A DNA stretch of 64,000 nucleotides from Onthophagus taurus (lineage: Eukaryota > Arthropoda > Insecta > Coleoptera > Scarabaeidae): NCBI RefSeq assembly GCF_036711975.1, contig NW_027248941.1, positions 434,001-498,000 on the forward strand. The letters are read 5' to 3'. Of this stretch, positions 10,831 to 21,900 are shown one piece after another (position 1 is the stretch's first letter; each line of letters starts with the position of its first letter). The notes beneath the pieces are model-generated. The model saw nothing but the letters and a program-made list of their open reading frames with translations, did not search any database and was not told the DNA's origin. The translations under genes were made by a program, and so were the position numbers.

Positions 10831-10960
10831 GGTCTTTTCAATTTAAAATTGGTACTTAATTTTTTACATGCGAGTTAAATAAACCGTGTAAAATTAAAAT
10901 TGGGGTGTTTAAATTACGAATTATATTGACGTTTAGTGAGAGCGCCATCTATCGAGAAAA
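10831..10960 (-). pseudogene. ABHD11 exon 1 fragment and 5' flank, unit 2
   Basis: It repeats the unit 1 junction: AAATAAACCGTGTAAAAT, then AATTGGGGTG, then an AGCGCCATCTATCG core at about 10,940. The offset from unit 1 is about 875-890 bp, so both come from a tandem duplication of an already fused segment. Confidence 0.65.
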
Positions 10961-11454
10961 AAATTGTTAATTTTAAATTATTTATAACAAATAAAATGTT
11001 TAAATAAGTTAAAATTAAACGGGAAAACTTCTTTCATTTAACTTTATTTTACTCCCATTATAATAATCATTACTTTCTTTTCATTTTCCTTAATACTAAT
11101 TCACAATATACAACGACGCGTGCTTTCTCTTTAAATTTAGGCTATTATACAATTACAAAGATTCTTATTCCTTATTTTTATTCAATTTAACCCACTTTAT
11201 TTCTAAACTTAATAATTAATAAATCAAAGAAACAACTTATCACATTTACATTTTAAAAAATTACAATTAATTTTACTACAAAGTTTACAAACAAAAAGAA
11301 AATAAAATAAAAATAGCTGTATTTATTTAATTATTGTTAATCGTTATTTAATTATATCTAAATATGTATACGATTTAAAAAAAATCTCCCCAATTTTTCA
11401 TCAAAAAAACAAATTTCGCAAAAAAACCTAACCTCAAAAAAAGAAAAACATTTC
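10961..11454 (-). other. Rab7 3' UTR and intergenic AT-rich DNA
   Basis: Very AT-rich sequence downstream of Rab7 on the minus strand. No repeat family, open frame or RNA gene is recognisable. It probably contains the Rab7 3' UTR. Confidence 0.4.
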
Positions 11455-12425
<971 letters not shown>

Positions 12426-13079
12426 ACACTACTTGACAGCTTACAATGACAAGACTTGTTAAAAATGGCCGATCCCTATTTTTATGAACGTACTCGAAAT
12501 ACGGATACGTTCGAAAAAACGTACCTATTCGACGATGTTTTACATTAAAATAACTTAGAATTGTTGTTGTAGTTATAATTATTGTATTAATCACGTTCTT
12601 AATATATATAGTGACTAATTCTTGATAAGAATTATATTGATATTTACATTTTGATTTAAACGCCATCTCTCAAAAAAACTTTATACTAATCATTGGGGTC
12701 AATTTTAATTTTATTTTGTATTTATCTCTTTCTAATTTATCATTCTGTTTGGTTATTTGCATTATTTTTTTTATTATTAACCCATATTTTGATTCATTAC
12801 ACATTTAATATTACAACAAATTTTTGATATCAACACAATAGTTGAAGCGCCATCTATCAATAGATAATTTAACCTCAATATATAGAGAGCGCCTCTTAAA
12901 CATTGAGGTTACATTTAATTTTTTATTTATAATTTATCTTCCTTCTTAGTTATTAACCCACTTCTTGATTAATTGCACATTTAACTTTAATATCAACACC
13001 TTAACATCAAGAAAAGGTATTCACAATTAATAATCTAATTAAAAAAAGTTTATTTTATAATAGTACATTTCATAATACT
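12426..13079 (-). other. Intergenic DNA and Pen-2 3' UTR
   Basis: AT-rich. A degenerate duplication links about 12,755-12,840 to 12,945-13,010 (shared TTATTAACCCA, ATTGCACATTTAA and ATATCAACAC). An AGCGCCATCTATCA core lies at about 12,846. No coding region is supported. Confidence 0.4.
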
Positions 13080-13493
13080 TTAAGCTCTTCCTAAAGGTGT
13101 AATAAACGAGATGTAATCGCCCCAAATGCCCCAATCCGCTCGATTCATCTGATAAATAACAATCCAAGTCGTAATGATTATAAACCAAGTTAAAGCTCCG
13201 ATTCCTGAATAAATCACGTCTAAAAAACGATAAATTTTGATTTGGTTCATCACTGAACATTGAGTATACTCACAGCGTTTAATTTGAGCCTGCTCATTGT
13301 ATTTATCTTTGCGAAAGGCTTCGTTAAAGAACCAAATCGCGTTTACAGCCCAAACAAAGGGTAAGAGAGCGAATCCAGCTACAAGAAATGACTTAAATAG
13401 TACAATTTAATGAATTTAATAATTTTTGTTACCTTTAAAGTAATATCGACACAAATTAAGTTTCTTTTCGTTGGAATATTTGGATAAATCCAT
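13080..13493 (-). CDS. pen-2: Gamma-secretase subunit PEN-2
   Basis: Exons 13433-13493, 13274-13378 and 13080-13219 join to exactly 101 residues, the length of human PEN-2. PEN-2 is the membrane subunit that triggers presenilin endoproteolysis in the gamma-secretase complex, needed for Notch cleavage. Landmarks seen: EKKLNLCRYYFKAGFALLPF, WAVNAIWFFNEAF, EQAQIKRYV, WIVIYQMNRADWG, and the C-terminal DYISFITPLG that the complex needs. Two membrane segments are visible. Introns are 54 bp, GT-AG. It is head to head with RpL6, with 269 bp between the two start codons. Confidence 0.97.
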
Positions 13494-13762
13494 TTTCTAC
13501 GAAATCAGCCCTGTTTTGACACTTCACTTTTTAGGTTGGTATTAAAAATTTGCTTTTCTCTAAAAATCTTATTTATAATTAAGTTAAGCAATAAAAGATT
13601 ATTAAGAATCTAATCTTTATGTTGTAAACACTTAAAATCTAGTTAAAAGTAACTTTAATTGTGTAATTGATTTAATTCAATTAGGTTGGTAATGAAATTT
13701 GGGGATATTTTGCGTAGCCGAATCATAACAGTGAAGTTCGCTCTCTTTTTATGCGAGTCAAC
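13494..13762 (+). promoter_or_regulatory. Shared Pen-2/RpL6 promoter with a TOP tract
   Basis: The short gap between two divergent starts must hold both promoters. CTCTCTTTTT at 13,741-13,750 fits the 5' terminal oligopyrimidine tract of ribosomal protein mRNAs and places the RpL6 cap near 13,741. An ATG at 13,751 is in frame with RpL6 but lies directly after the tract, so the next ATG, in a better context, is preferred. Confidence 0.6.
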
Positions 13763-14960
13763 ATGGCTGACGCAAAAACGCAGAAGGTAAGTCCGAAAGA
13801 AATCTCGTTTTTCCTCGATAATCCTAAAGAAATAAAACCCAATCGTGACAAGAATTTAATCCTTATAATTCGTTTTGTTATTTTTAATCCATCTTTTTCG
13901 ATTTTCCCCATAAATTTGGTGTTTACCATCAAAGATGTGAACCTAACCTCAAAAACTTTTCGACCCGATTAATTTCCAAGTTATTTTTTAATGATGATCT
14001 TCATTTGAAGCCTTAGGACACTTCAGAATTAATATAAAGTGTTGATAAAATCAATCTGATATTGAAAAAAATCGTTTAAAAAAAAAGTGAGGTTATGTGA
14101 GAAAAGTGTCAAATTAATAATTGTGTTTTTAGATGTCGGAGAAGAGTAAAGAAGTGAAAAAGCCGGGAAAACCCCGCAATTACGACCTGGGAAACGGAAT
14201 TTATCGGTTTTCCCGAACTCGTATGTACCATAAAAAAGCAATTTATAAATTTTTGGGGAAAAAAGTCGCTCCGAAAAAACCCAAAACGAAAACCCAACAA
14301 TTCGCTGAAAAACCAATTGGTGGCGAGAAAAATGGCGGAAAACGCGTTGTTAGAACCGTGAGAAAACGCGCATATTACGCGACACAAGATAAGTAAGTAA
14401 AATAAATTTTTTTTAAATCCTAATCTAACCAAAATCTTAAAAATTTTAGAATTTTACCCAGAAACTCCCGCGGACGTTCTTTCTCCCAACACAAACGCAA
14501 TTTGCGCTCATCTCTTCAACCGGGAACTATCTTAATAGTTTTGGCCGGCCCCCACAAAGGAAAACGAGTCGTCCTTTTAAAACAACTCTTCTCTGGGATG
14601 TTATTAGTTACTGGTCCATTTAAAATAAATGGATGTCCCATGAGGAGGATGCACCCAAATTACGTGATTGCCACACAAACGAGGGTGGATTTGGGCTCTT
14701 TCAAACTTAATGATAGCATTGATGATGAATATTTTAAGCGCGAAAGGAAGCGTAGGCCGAAAAAGGAAGAAGGCGACATTTTTGCTACCAAAAAGGCTGG
14801 TTATAAACCAACCGATCAAAGGAAATCCGATCAGAAGATTGTTGATAAACAAGTTATTGATGCGATTAAGAAAAATGCAGACAAGAAGTTGTTGTTTGCT
14901 TATTTAGCTACTATGTTTGGGTTGAGATCCTCCCAATATCCCCATAGGATGAAGTTTTAG
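13763..14960 (+). CDS. RpL6: 60S ribosomal protein L6 (eL6)
   Basis: Exons 13763-13786, 14133-14392 and 14450-14960 encode 264 residues. The protein is a structural part of the large cytosolic subunit. Visible family stretches: PRNYDLGNGIYRFSRTRMYHKK, the KOW-like PGTILIVLAGPHKGKRVV, LLVTGPFKINGCPMRR, HPNYVIATQTRVDLG, and the C-terminal LATMFGLRSSQYPHRMKF. The N-terminus is lysine-rich. The first coding exon is only eight codons, as in many ribosomal protein genes, and the leader starts with a TOP tract, so growth-dependent translational control is expected. Intron 1 (346 bp) is the longest and holds a possible snoRNA. AATAAA follows at 15,019. Confidence 0.97.
13985..14065 (+). ncRNA. Candidate box C/D snoRNA in RpL6 intron 1
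   Basis: ATGATGA (13,991-13,997) fits box C and CTGA (14,056-14,059) fits box D at a normal spacing. A run of T before box C can pair with the run of A after box D, giving a weak terminal stem. Ribosomal protein introns often host such RNAs. I could not find a convincing internal D' box or a guide match, so this is only a candidate. Confidence 0.25.
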
Positions 14961-15018
14961 GGTTATTTTTAAGCGATTTCTGTTTATTTTTTAATTCAAT
15001 TAAAGATTTTGAATTTGA

Positions 15019-15024
15019 AATAAA
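15019..15024 (+). terminator. RpL6 polyadenylation signal
   Basis: AATAAA lies 59 bp after the RpL6 stop codon, in a T-rich context, and is the first canonical signal. Confidence 0.65.
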
Positions 15025-15109
15025 TGGTTTAAGTTTATTTTTATTAATTAATTTTTATTGAATCAATTCGATTAATCCCTATTTTCCAAATTGATCCATT
15101 TCAATGATT

Positions 15110-16620
15110 TAAAAAAATTGAAATAAAGCCACGAAACGATTTTTATCTTGGAATGAAGTTTCAGACATAACCTAGCTTTTTTAGGTCGATTTAAAAATAT
15201 TTGTAAGTTGATTTATTTTATATAAAATTTAATTTAATCACTATTTGAATCATTTTAGATCATTCACGCGTCAAAGACGCACGGTATAACCAAAAATTTC
15301 TAGTTTTTGGACAAGTTAAACAGTCCTTGAAAAAGTTAGGTTAGGTTGAGAAAAATGCGCAGCATATTTTTTACAGCCCAATAACAACTAATTCGTTACA
15401 AAAATTAAATGTACTTACTCCGCTTTAAAAATGGGATATTTTAACTTCATTTAATTCGAAAATTGTTTAATATAATTGTTATAAAACTTTCTCTTGATGC
15501 AACAAGTGATTTTTTTTAAACATGTCGGTGCTTATTGATAAATTACCATGGTAACGGCAGGGTTGAAAACTTTCAAACAAAAAAATATTTTAGTTGCTAC
15601 ATTTTCGTAGATTTTTCTGCCGATGGAATAAGAAAGTTTTATTTCTAGAACTAGAAATTTTCGAGTTACGCCGTTAGTTTTAGTTTTATTTCTAACACGT
15701 CTAACGCAAAATGAGTTAAATACATTTTTTTAATGAAACGTCAAAAAAGCGCCATCTATTGGCAAAAGGTACTTTCTCGTCATGTCAAATATTTTTACGT
15801 AATTTAAAACCACGAAAAAGCGAATTACTATTTAACTTTTTTTATAACGTAAAACGTGTACAAGTGACTACAACGAGCTTCTTTTTAGTTTTATTTCTAA
15901 AACTGGGTGAGTTAAATAAAATTTTTTAATAAAAAGTCAAAAAAATGACATTTGAAAAAGTGAGGTTAGATTGTGTTGGAAAAGTGTGATTAAGAATTCT
16001 CAACATCACTTTCTAGCACAAGTTTAAACTAACACGGCCGTTTTCGAAGACATCGGCCGCCCCCGGCCATGGCGGGCGCTAAAATATTGAAAACCTTGAG
16101 TTGGATCTCTACTCGCATTTGTGAGAATGAACATTTCGTGCTCTCGGGGGCGGCCGATGTCTTCGAAAACGGCCGTGTTAGTTTAAAACTGTGCTGGGAA
16201 ATGTGTTATTTTTGTTTATTTATTTGTTCGTCCCAACCTCACTTTTCCAATTAAACCTAACCTCACATTTTTTGACGTTCCATTTAAAAAAAATTTATTG
16301 TACTCACTTAGTGCGTCCTCAAAGATTTTTTTTCATATTAGCGATTCATAAGAAGCGATCTCGCAAAGGTATCTCTTATATCTGTTGTAACCTTACTTTT
16401 TCAACCAAATCTAGCGTCTTTGACGCACGGCATAACCTCAAAATTTCTAGTTTTAGTTTTATTTCAAACGCAAAATAAGTTAAATAAATTTTTTTAATGA
16501 AACGTCAAAAATGACACTTGATAAAAACGCATAGGAGATAGCGCCATCTGTTGGAAAAAGTCTAAAAATGTGCGTTTGTTAATTTAAAACCACGAGAAAC
16601 GCGAATTTAAAAATTATTGA
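15110..16620 (-). repeat. Composite of family A copies between RpL6 and pelle
   Basis: Reversed modules occur in order: the 'CAGACATAACCTAGC' end (about 15,160), 'CAAAGACGCACGG' hairpin part (15,270), the CACCATGGTAACGGC-like module (about 15,540-15,560), a second hairpin, AGCGCCATCTATTGG (15,749) and AACCACGAAAAAGCG. A second set follows a family B element and ends with AGCGCCATCTGTTGG (16,538) and AACCACGAGAAACGCG. Several insertions are nested. Confidence 0.7.
16015..16195. mobile_element. Family B MITE, complete copy
   Basis: A 181-bp element begins AGCACAAGTTTAAACTAACA and ends with its inverted partner TGTTAGTTTAAAACTGTGCT. The arms continue inward through CGGCCGTTTTCGAAGACATC, giving inverted termini of about 48 bp. 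The loop contains TCTACTCGCATTTGTGAGAA. It has no coding capacity, so it would depend on a transposase elsewhere. Confidence 0.8.
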
Positions 16621-16634
16621 ACTTAAATTGTAAA

Positions 16635-16768
16635 TTTTAATTTAATTTATAAGCAATTTTTTATAATACAGATTTTAATATAACTTTATTCGAGTGCAAA
16701 AATTAATATCATAAAATAAAAACATAACCTCAAACTTTGACACATAAATGTCAAAATAAAAAAATTAA
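16635..16768 (+). other. Displaced copy of the ABHD11 3' end used as pelle 3' flank
   Basis: The reverse complement of this segment matches ABHD11 3' UTR at 8,067-8,200, including the TTTGACACATAAATGTCAAA inverted motif and 'ATAATACAGATTTTAATAT'. It abuts the pelle stop codon, so pelle transcripts probably end in ABHD11-derived antisense sequence. Confidence 0.6.
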
Positions 16769-18409
16769 TTAAATCTCTTCTAAAGCGATTAACGCCTCGA
16801 CCATTTCGGGTCTTTCCCTAGGACACTGCTCAGTGCATCTTTTCCCAATATTAATTAACCCCAAAAAATATTTCTCACAATTTTCTAATCGTGCATCTCG
16901 TAGCTCCACAATATCTTTATCATAGAGTACAACATGATCTTTTAAGAAGCGATTTTTTCTCCTTTCCGAATACGAACTCAACCCCGTGGCCAATTCAAAC
17001 AGAACAATCCCAAAACTGTAAGTGTCAACTTTCGTCGATAATTTCCCCCCACGCAAATACTCATCAGGTAAATATGGCTTAGTTCCTTGTAAATGACTAA
17101 TGGTTAAATGGGTTTTATCACCAACACTTGGTCCTTTTCTTGCAAGCCCAAAATCACCGATTCGGGGGGTGTCATTTTCATCTAATAAAATATTAGCCGG
17201 TTTGATATCGCCGTGAATCAAAGGTTCTCTTGATGTTGTATGCAAAAATTGAATCCCTCTAAAAGAAAATAATCATAACAACAAATATAAATTTGCGTAA
17301 TTAATGTTTTTATTATCACCGAGCTGATCCAATCGCAATTTTTAACCTAGATTCCCAATTTAAAGCATCATTAATTCGAATCCTACGCTCTAAAGATCCC
17401 CCAGACATGTATTGATAGATTAAACAGTTGTGGGGACCATCAAAACTGAACCCGTAAAGCGGTAAAATGTTATCGTGTCGATATGCATTTAAACTATTTA
17501 ATTCTGTGACTGTTTGCCGAACGGGATTCATTGGGGATTGAGATCCTTTCTCCTCAATGCGTTTAATAGCAACTTTAGTACATTTCCAAGTGCCTAAAAT
17601 CAATAAATAATTAAATTAAGATAAAAAATGACAGATTAAAAGTGAGGTTATGTATTTTGACATTTAAGACATTTAGGTTATGTATTTATAACCTCACTTT
17701 ATTAAAAATTATTTAATTAAATGCCTTTAAAAACGATTCCGAACCCTCCTTTTCCTAAGATATGACCCGGATTCCAATTATCAGTGGATTTTTGTAATTC
17801 TTCATAGGTTATGTGAGGAATTCCCGAATCGGCGATGTACGATATATCGGATTTTGCGGAAAATGCTGAATTATTGAGTCTTTTCGGAATTGGGGATCGT
17901 TGAGGTGGTTTTTGGTCGGAAAAATTATCATCCCTCGTTTCGATATTAATCGGTTTTAAGAATTCTTCGACTTTTTTAACGTTATCCGTTTTATTCTCGA
18001 TATTATTAAAGTTATCAATTCCAATTTTTGAATCGGACACTTTGTTAATTTGTTTAACATCTTTTTTCCGCATTAAACGGTGGAATTTATCCGGGACGTA
18101 ACTTTGCAAAACTTCCATTGCTCCCAAAAATTGCATTCGGCTTAATAAAACAAATAATTCGGTTATTTTATGGTTTTGTTTCCCCCATAAAGTCAATAAG
18201 TGATCTGAAGGGGATTTTTCACGCTTCGTACTCTAAAAATGATTTATTTAATACTAATTAAGCGATTAAAGGAGATTTACTTGTATCACAAAATCATCGT
18301 AACCCATCAATTTTGCTAATAATTCCCATTTTTCGTTTTGATCTAATAAGATACATAGTTTGGTTCGTTCGTTATAAGGTAATAAATAGATATAAATCGA
18401 TTCTTCCAT
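16769..18409 (-). CDS. pll: Pelle/IRAK-type serine-threonine kinase
   Basis: Exons 18281-18409, 17725-18232, 17320-17593 and 16769-17258 encode 466 residues. Pelle is the kinase of Toll signalling: its death domain binds Tube and MyD88, and it acts upstream of Cactus degradation. The death domain covers about 1-100 (YIYLLPYNERTKLC, DHLLTLWG, ELFVLLSRMQFLGAMEVLQ). A Ser/Asn-rich linker follows. The kinase domain has LGKGGFGIVFKG (202-213), Lys223 in VAIKRI, the HGDIKPANILL loop with Asp321 (His-Gly-Asp, as usual in this family) and DFG at 339-341. The intron after exon 2 starts with GC, not GT (AAAG|GCATTT), the only arrangement that keeps GFKG-TWK in frame; other introns are GT-AG. It is head to head with MFSD14. 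Fragments of its 5' end lie at 9.6-10.8 kb. Confidence 0.93.
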
Positions 18410-18962
18410 TATTAATGAGTTAATTATTAATAAAAGTATTATTAAGTTAGGTTAGATTTTTGACGTTTTAATTGTCAATTTTTTATGTTTTATATTTCTT
18501 TTTAATTTATTAAATTAAAAATATAATTTGTTGTAGTTTCTATTTTAAAAAAGATTAATACGACTCAAATTAATAAATAAAAACGAACTATTTTCTTAAT
18601 AACAAATAAAGAATAACAACTAATTTCACACTAGTGCTCCAAACGTCATTTCGACGAATATGGTTTTGTGATTTTAAAAGATAAATTTACGTATAATTTT
18701 TTATTTTGTATTGATCGTGATTCACGTTATTGGAGATATCTAGAAACGATAACGCGGAAATCGTACGAACTGGATTACGTGTCTGTGGAATGTTGGGTGA
18801 TCATCGGGCGGGGATTTTTCTTTTTCGTTTAGGATAGTTGGCAAAACTGGCAATAACAGCAACCAGCTCAGGTTATGGTAGGCAAATTGCGGACCCGAAA
18901 ATAATGAAAACGAACGGTTTTAATGCGGTTTAAAAGTGCGTGATCGGTGTGGTTCGGTTACG
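18410..18962. promoter_or_regulatory. Divergent promoter region of pelle and MFSD14
   Basis: 552 bp separate the two start codons. The stretch around 18,840-18,925 ('GGCAATAACAGC', 'AAAATAATGAAAACGAACGG') is the part copied into the pelle relics at 9.8-9.9 and 10.7-10.8 kb. No TATA box was recognised. Confidence 0.5.
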
Positions 18963-21900
18963 ATGAAGACGAAATCGTCGAAAAGAGTCGCCGGGATAAT
19001 CATCCGTGGCCGGAAATCTATCGTCAAGGACTCGGTGGTTACTGTAAGTTTTGACAGCTCAACAATTTTTCGATTATTTTACAACGAAATTTTTAATCAT
19101 CGTTACATTTTAGAAATTACAATATATTTTTACTATCTACGGCTTTTGATTGACGGTTTGTTAGATAAAAAAGTCGAAATTTTCATGGTACGCGTTAATA
19201 GGGCAATTCGAGGGGCTTATCTCGAAACAAAAAAAACGAAACTTTACCTTTTATCTAGATTAAATGAGATTTGATAGCGACGATTCAATGGTGAATGGCT
19301 CGTCGTGAATATTATGTGTTGGTTTGTTGCGTACTATGTATGCAAAAAGTACTTTTGGTACCCAGTTAGGTACCGGAGAATGTACAGAAAATGTATTCTT
19401 GTAAGTCAATTTTTCTTTTAAAAACGATGATTAATTATTTATTTATAATATGCGAACAAATAGAGCAATTCTTATCTGTTTCATTTGAAACATTTCGTGA
19501 CTAGGCATTAAAAAAATAGATATACTTACATTATGAATTATATTTCAAGTACTTTACAAATATTTGTTCATTGTTTAAGTAATTAGTTTTGAAGTAGTAA
19601 ATTAATTCGACTTAATCATTACATTATTTGATTTATAACCTCAAAATTTATTTGACATTTAAATTATAACCTCAAAATAGATAGGCAACCACACATACAC
19701 ATAACCTCAAAATGTAAAATTTGACATAACTTTTTAATTTATTTATTTATTTTTTAATTATTTTACTCAGTGCGTTTTCGAAGATTTTCTTTCATATTAG
19801 CGATTCATAAGAAGCGATCTCTTATATCTGTTGTAACCTTACTTTTTCAACCAAACCTAACCTCACTTTTTCAACCAAAAATTAAAATTATTTTACTCAC
19901 TCAGTGCGTTGTCGAAGATTTTCTTTCATATTGGCGATTCATAAGAAGCGATGTTTGCTATCTCCTATATCTGTTGTAAAAAAGTAGTTTTTCAACCTAA
20001 CCTAACCTTACTTTTTCAAGTGACATTTTTCACAACCGTTACTGCCGATGGAATAAGAAATAAAACTAAAACTAGAAATTTTAGGGTTATGCCGTGCGTC
20101 GAAGACGGCTCAAAATTTCTAGTTTTAGTTTTATTTCTAACGCAAATTCAGTTAAATAAATCTTTTTAAATGAAACGTCAAAAAATGACACTTGACAAAG
20201 ACGAATAAACTCCCTAGATCTAGGGACTTTAAAAACGAATAGGAGATAGCGCCATCTGTTGCGGAAAAGTCTAAAAATGTACGTTTGTTAATTTAAAACC
20301 ACGAGAAACGCGAATTAAAAAATTATTGAACTTAAATTGTAAATTTTAATCTAATTTATAAGCAATTGTTTATAATACAGATTTTAATATAACTTTATTT
20401 GAATAAAAAAATTAATATTATAAAATAAAAAGATAACCTCAAACTTTGACACATAAATGTCAAAATAAAAAATCTTTCAAAGCGAAATTCCTTTACAAAT
20501 ATTAATTAATTGTTTAAGTAAGTTTTCAAGTACTAAATTAATTCGACTTAATCCCTAAATTATTTGATTTATAACCTCAAAATAACTCCAAAACCTGACC
20601 AAATAGGCAACCAAACACACACATAACTTCAAAATGTCAAATATAACATTATAACATAACTTTTTTAATTATTTTTATTTATTTATTTCTTTTTCAGACC
20701 TCTGGTTTTGGTTTACCCAGCTTATATCACGCCCTTGTAGTAATATTCTTGGAATTTTTCGCATGGGGATTACTAACGATGCCGGTTATTTCTGTCCTAA
20801 ACACAACATTTCCTGATCACACGTTTTTAATGAACGGCTTGGTGATGGGGATAAAAGGAATTCTATCGTTTTTAAGCGCCCCGTTAGTGGGGGCCCTTTC
20901 GGACGTCTGCGGACGCAAATTGTTCCTTTTGATTACCGTATTCTTCACGTGCCTGCCAATTCCGCTAATGACGATCAACAGTTTTTGGTTCTTCGCCATG
21001 ATTAGTATTTCTGGAGTGTTTGCGGTCACTTTTAGCGTAGTTTTCGCCTACGTAGCCGATGTCACCGATGAAAAGGAACGCTCCTTGGCTTACGGTTTGG
21101 TTAGTGCTACTTTCGCGGCTAGTATGGTTATCTCGCCGGCTTTGGGGGCTTATTTAATGGAACGGTGGTCGATGACGGTCGTAGTCGCTTTGGCTACTGC
21201 TATTGCAATATTGGATGTATTTTTTATTTTAGTCGCTGTACCTGAAAGTTTACCCGAAAAGGTAAATACTTTATTTTTAATTTAATAATAATTTTAATTA
21301 TAATTTTTAATGTTTTAGGTTCGTGTCTCTCCAATTAGTTGGGAACAAGCTGATCCTTTCGCTTCGTTAAGAAACGTCGGCCAAGACCCAACGATTTTGT
21401 TGTTGTGTATCGCCGTTTTTCTCTCCTATTTACCGGAAGCGGGGCAATATAGTTGCATATTCGTCTATTTGAAACTAGTGATGGGTTGGCGATCGTCGAC
21501 CGTTGCCGTTTTTGTGGGTCTTGTCGGACTTCTTGCCGTATTAACACAAGTTTGCCTAGGTAAATCAAAATTACACTATTTTTTTACAATTTTATATAAT
21601 GAAACGAGATAACTCACTGCTTAAAATCGTACTCGTTTTTTTAAATTGACATAAAAAAGTTAGGTTATGTCTGAAACTTCATTCCGAGATAAAAATCGTT
21701 TCGTGGCGTCTAAAATTGGTTTAAGCAAACAGTTAGGATGTTCGAAAATGTTTCTTTTGGTTGAATCGCACCTTTCTTTTGTAAAAATTAATAATTTGTT
21801 ACGAAATTTTTCTAAATGTCAAAAATACGATTAATACGGAGAATAACCACGAGATGGGGGGTGATAAAAAAAATTTTATTAATAAATTTAAATAAAAATA

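Noticed and set aside
13751-13762. Upstream in-frame ATG of RpL6
   Set aside because: It directly follows the TOP tract, leaving almost no leader, and has a poor context compared with the ATG at 13,763.
14109-14432. Minus-strand open frames opposite RpL6
   Set aside because: They are antisense shadows of the RpL6 coding exon.
15330-15350. Telomere-like GTTAGGTT runs
   Set aside because: They are isolated two- or three-unit matches inside family A, not an array.
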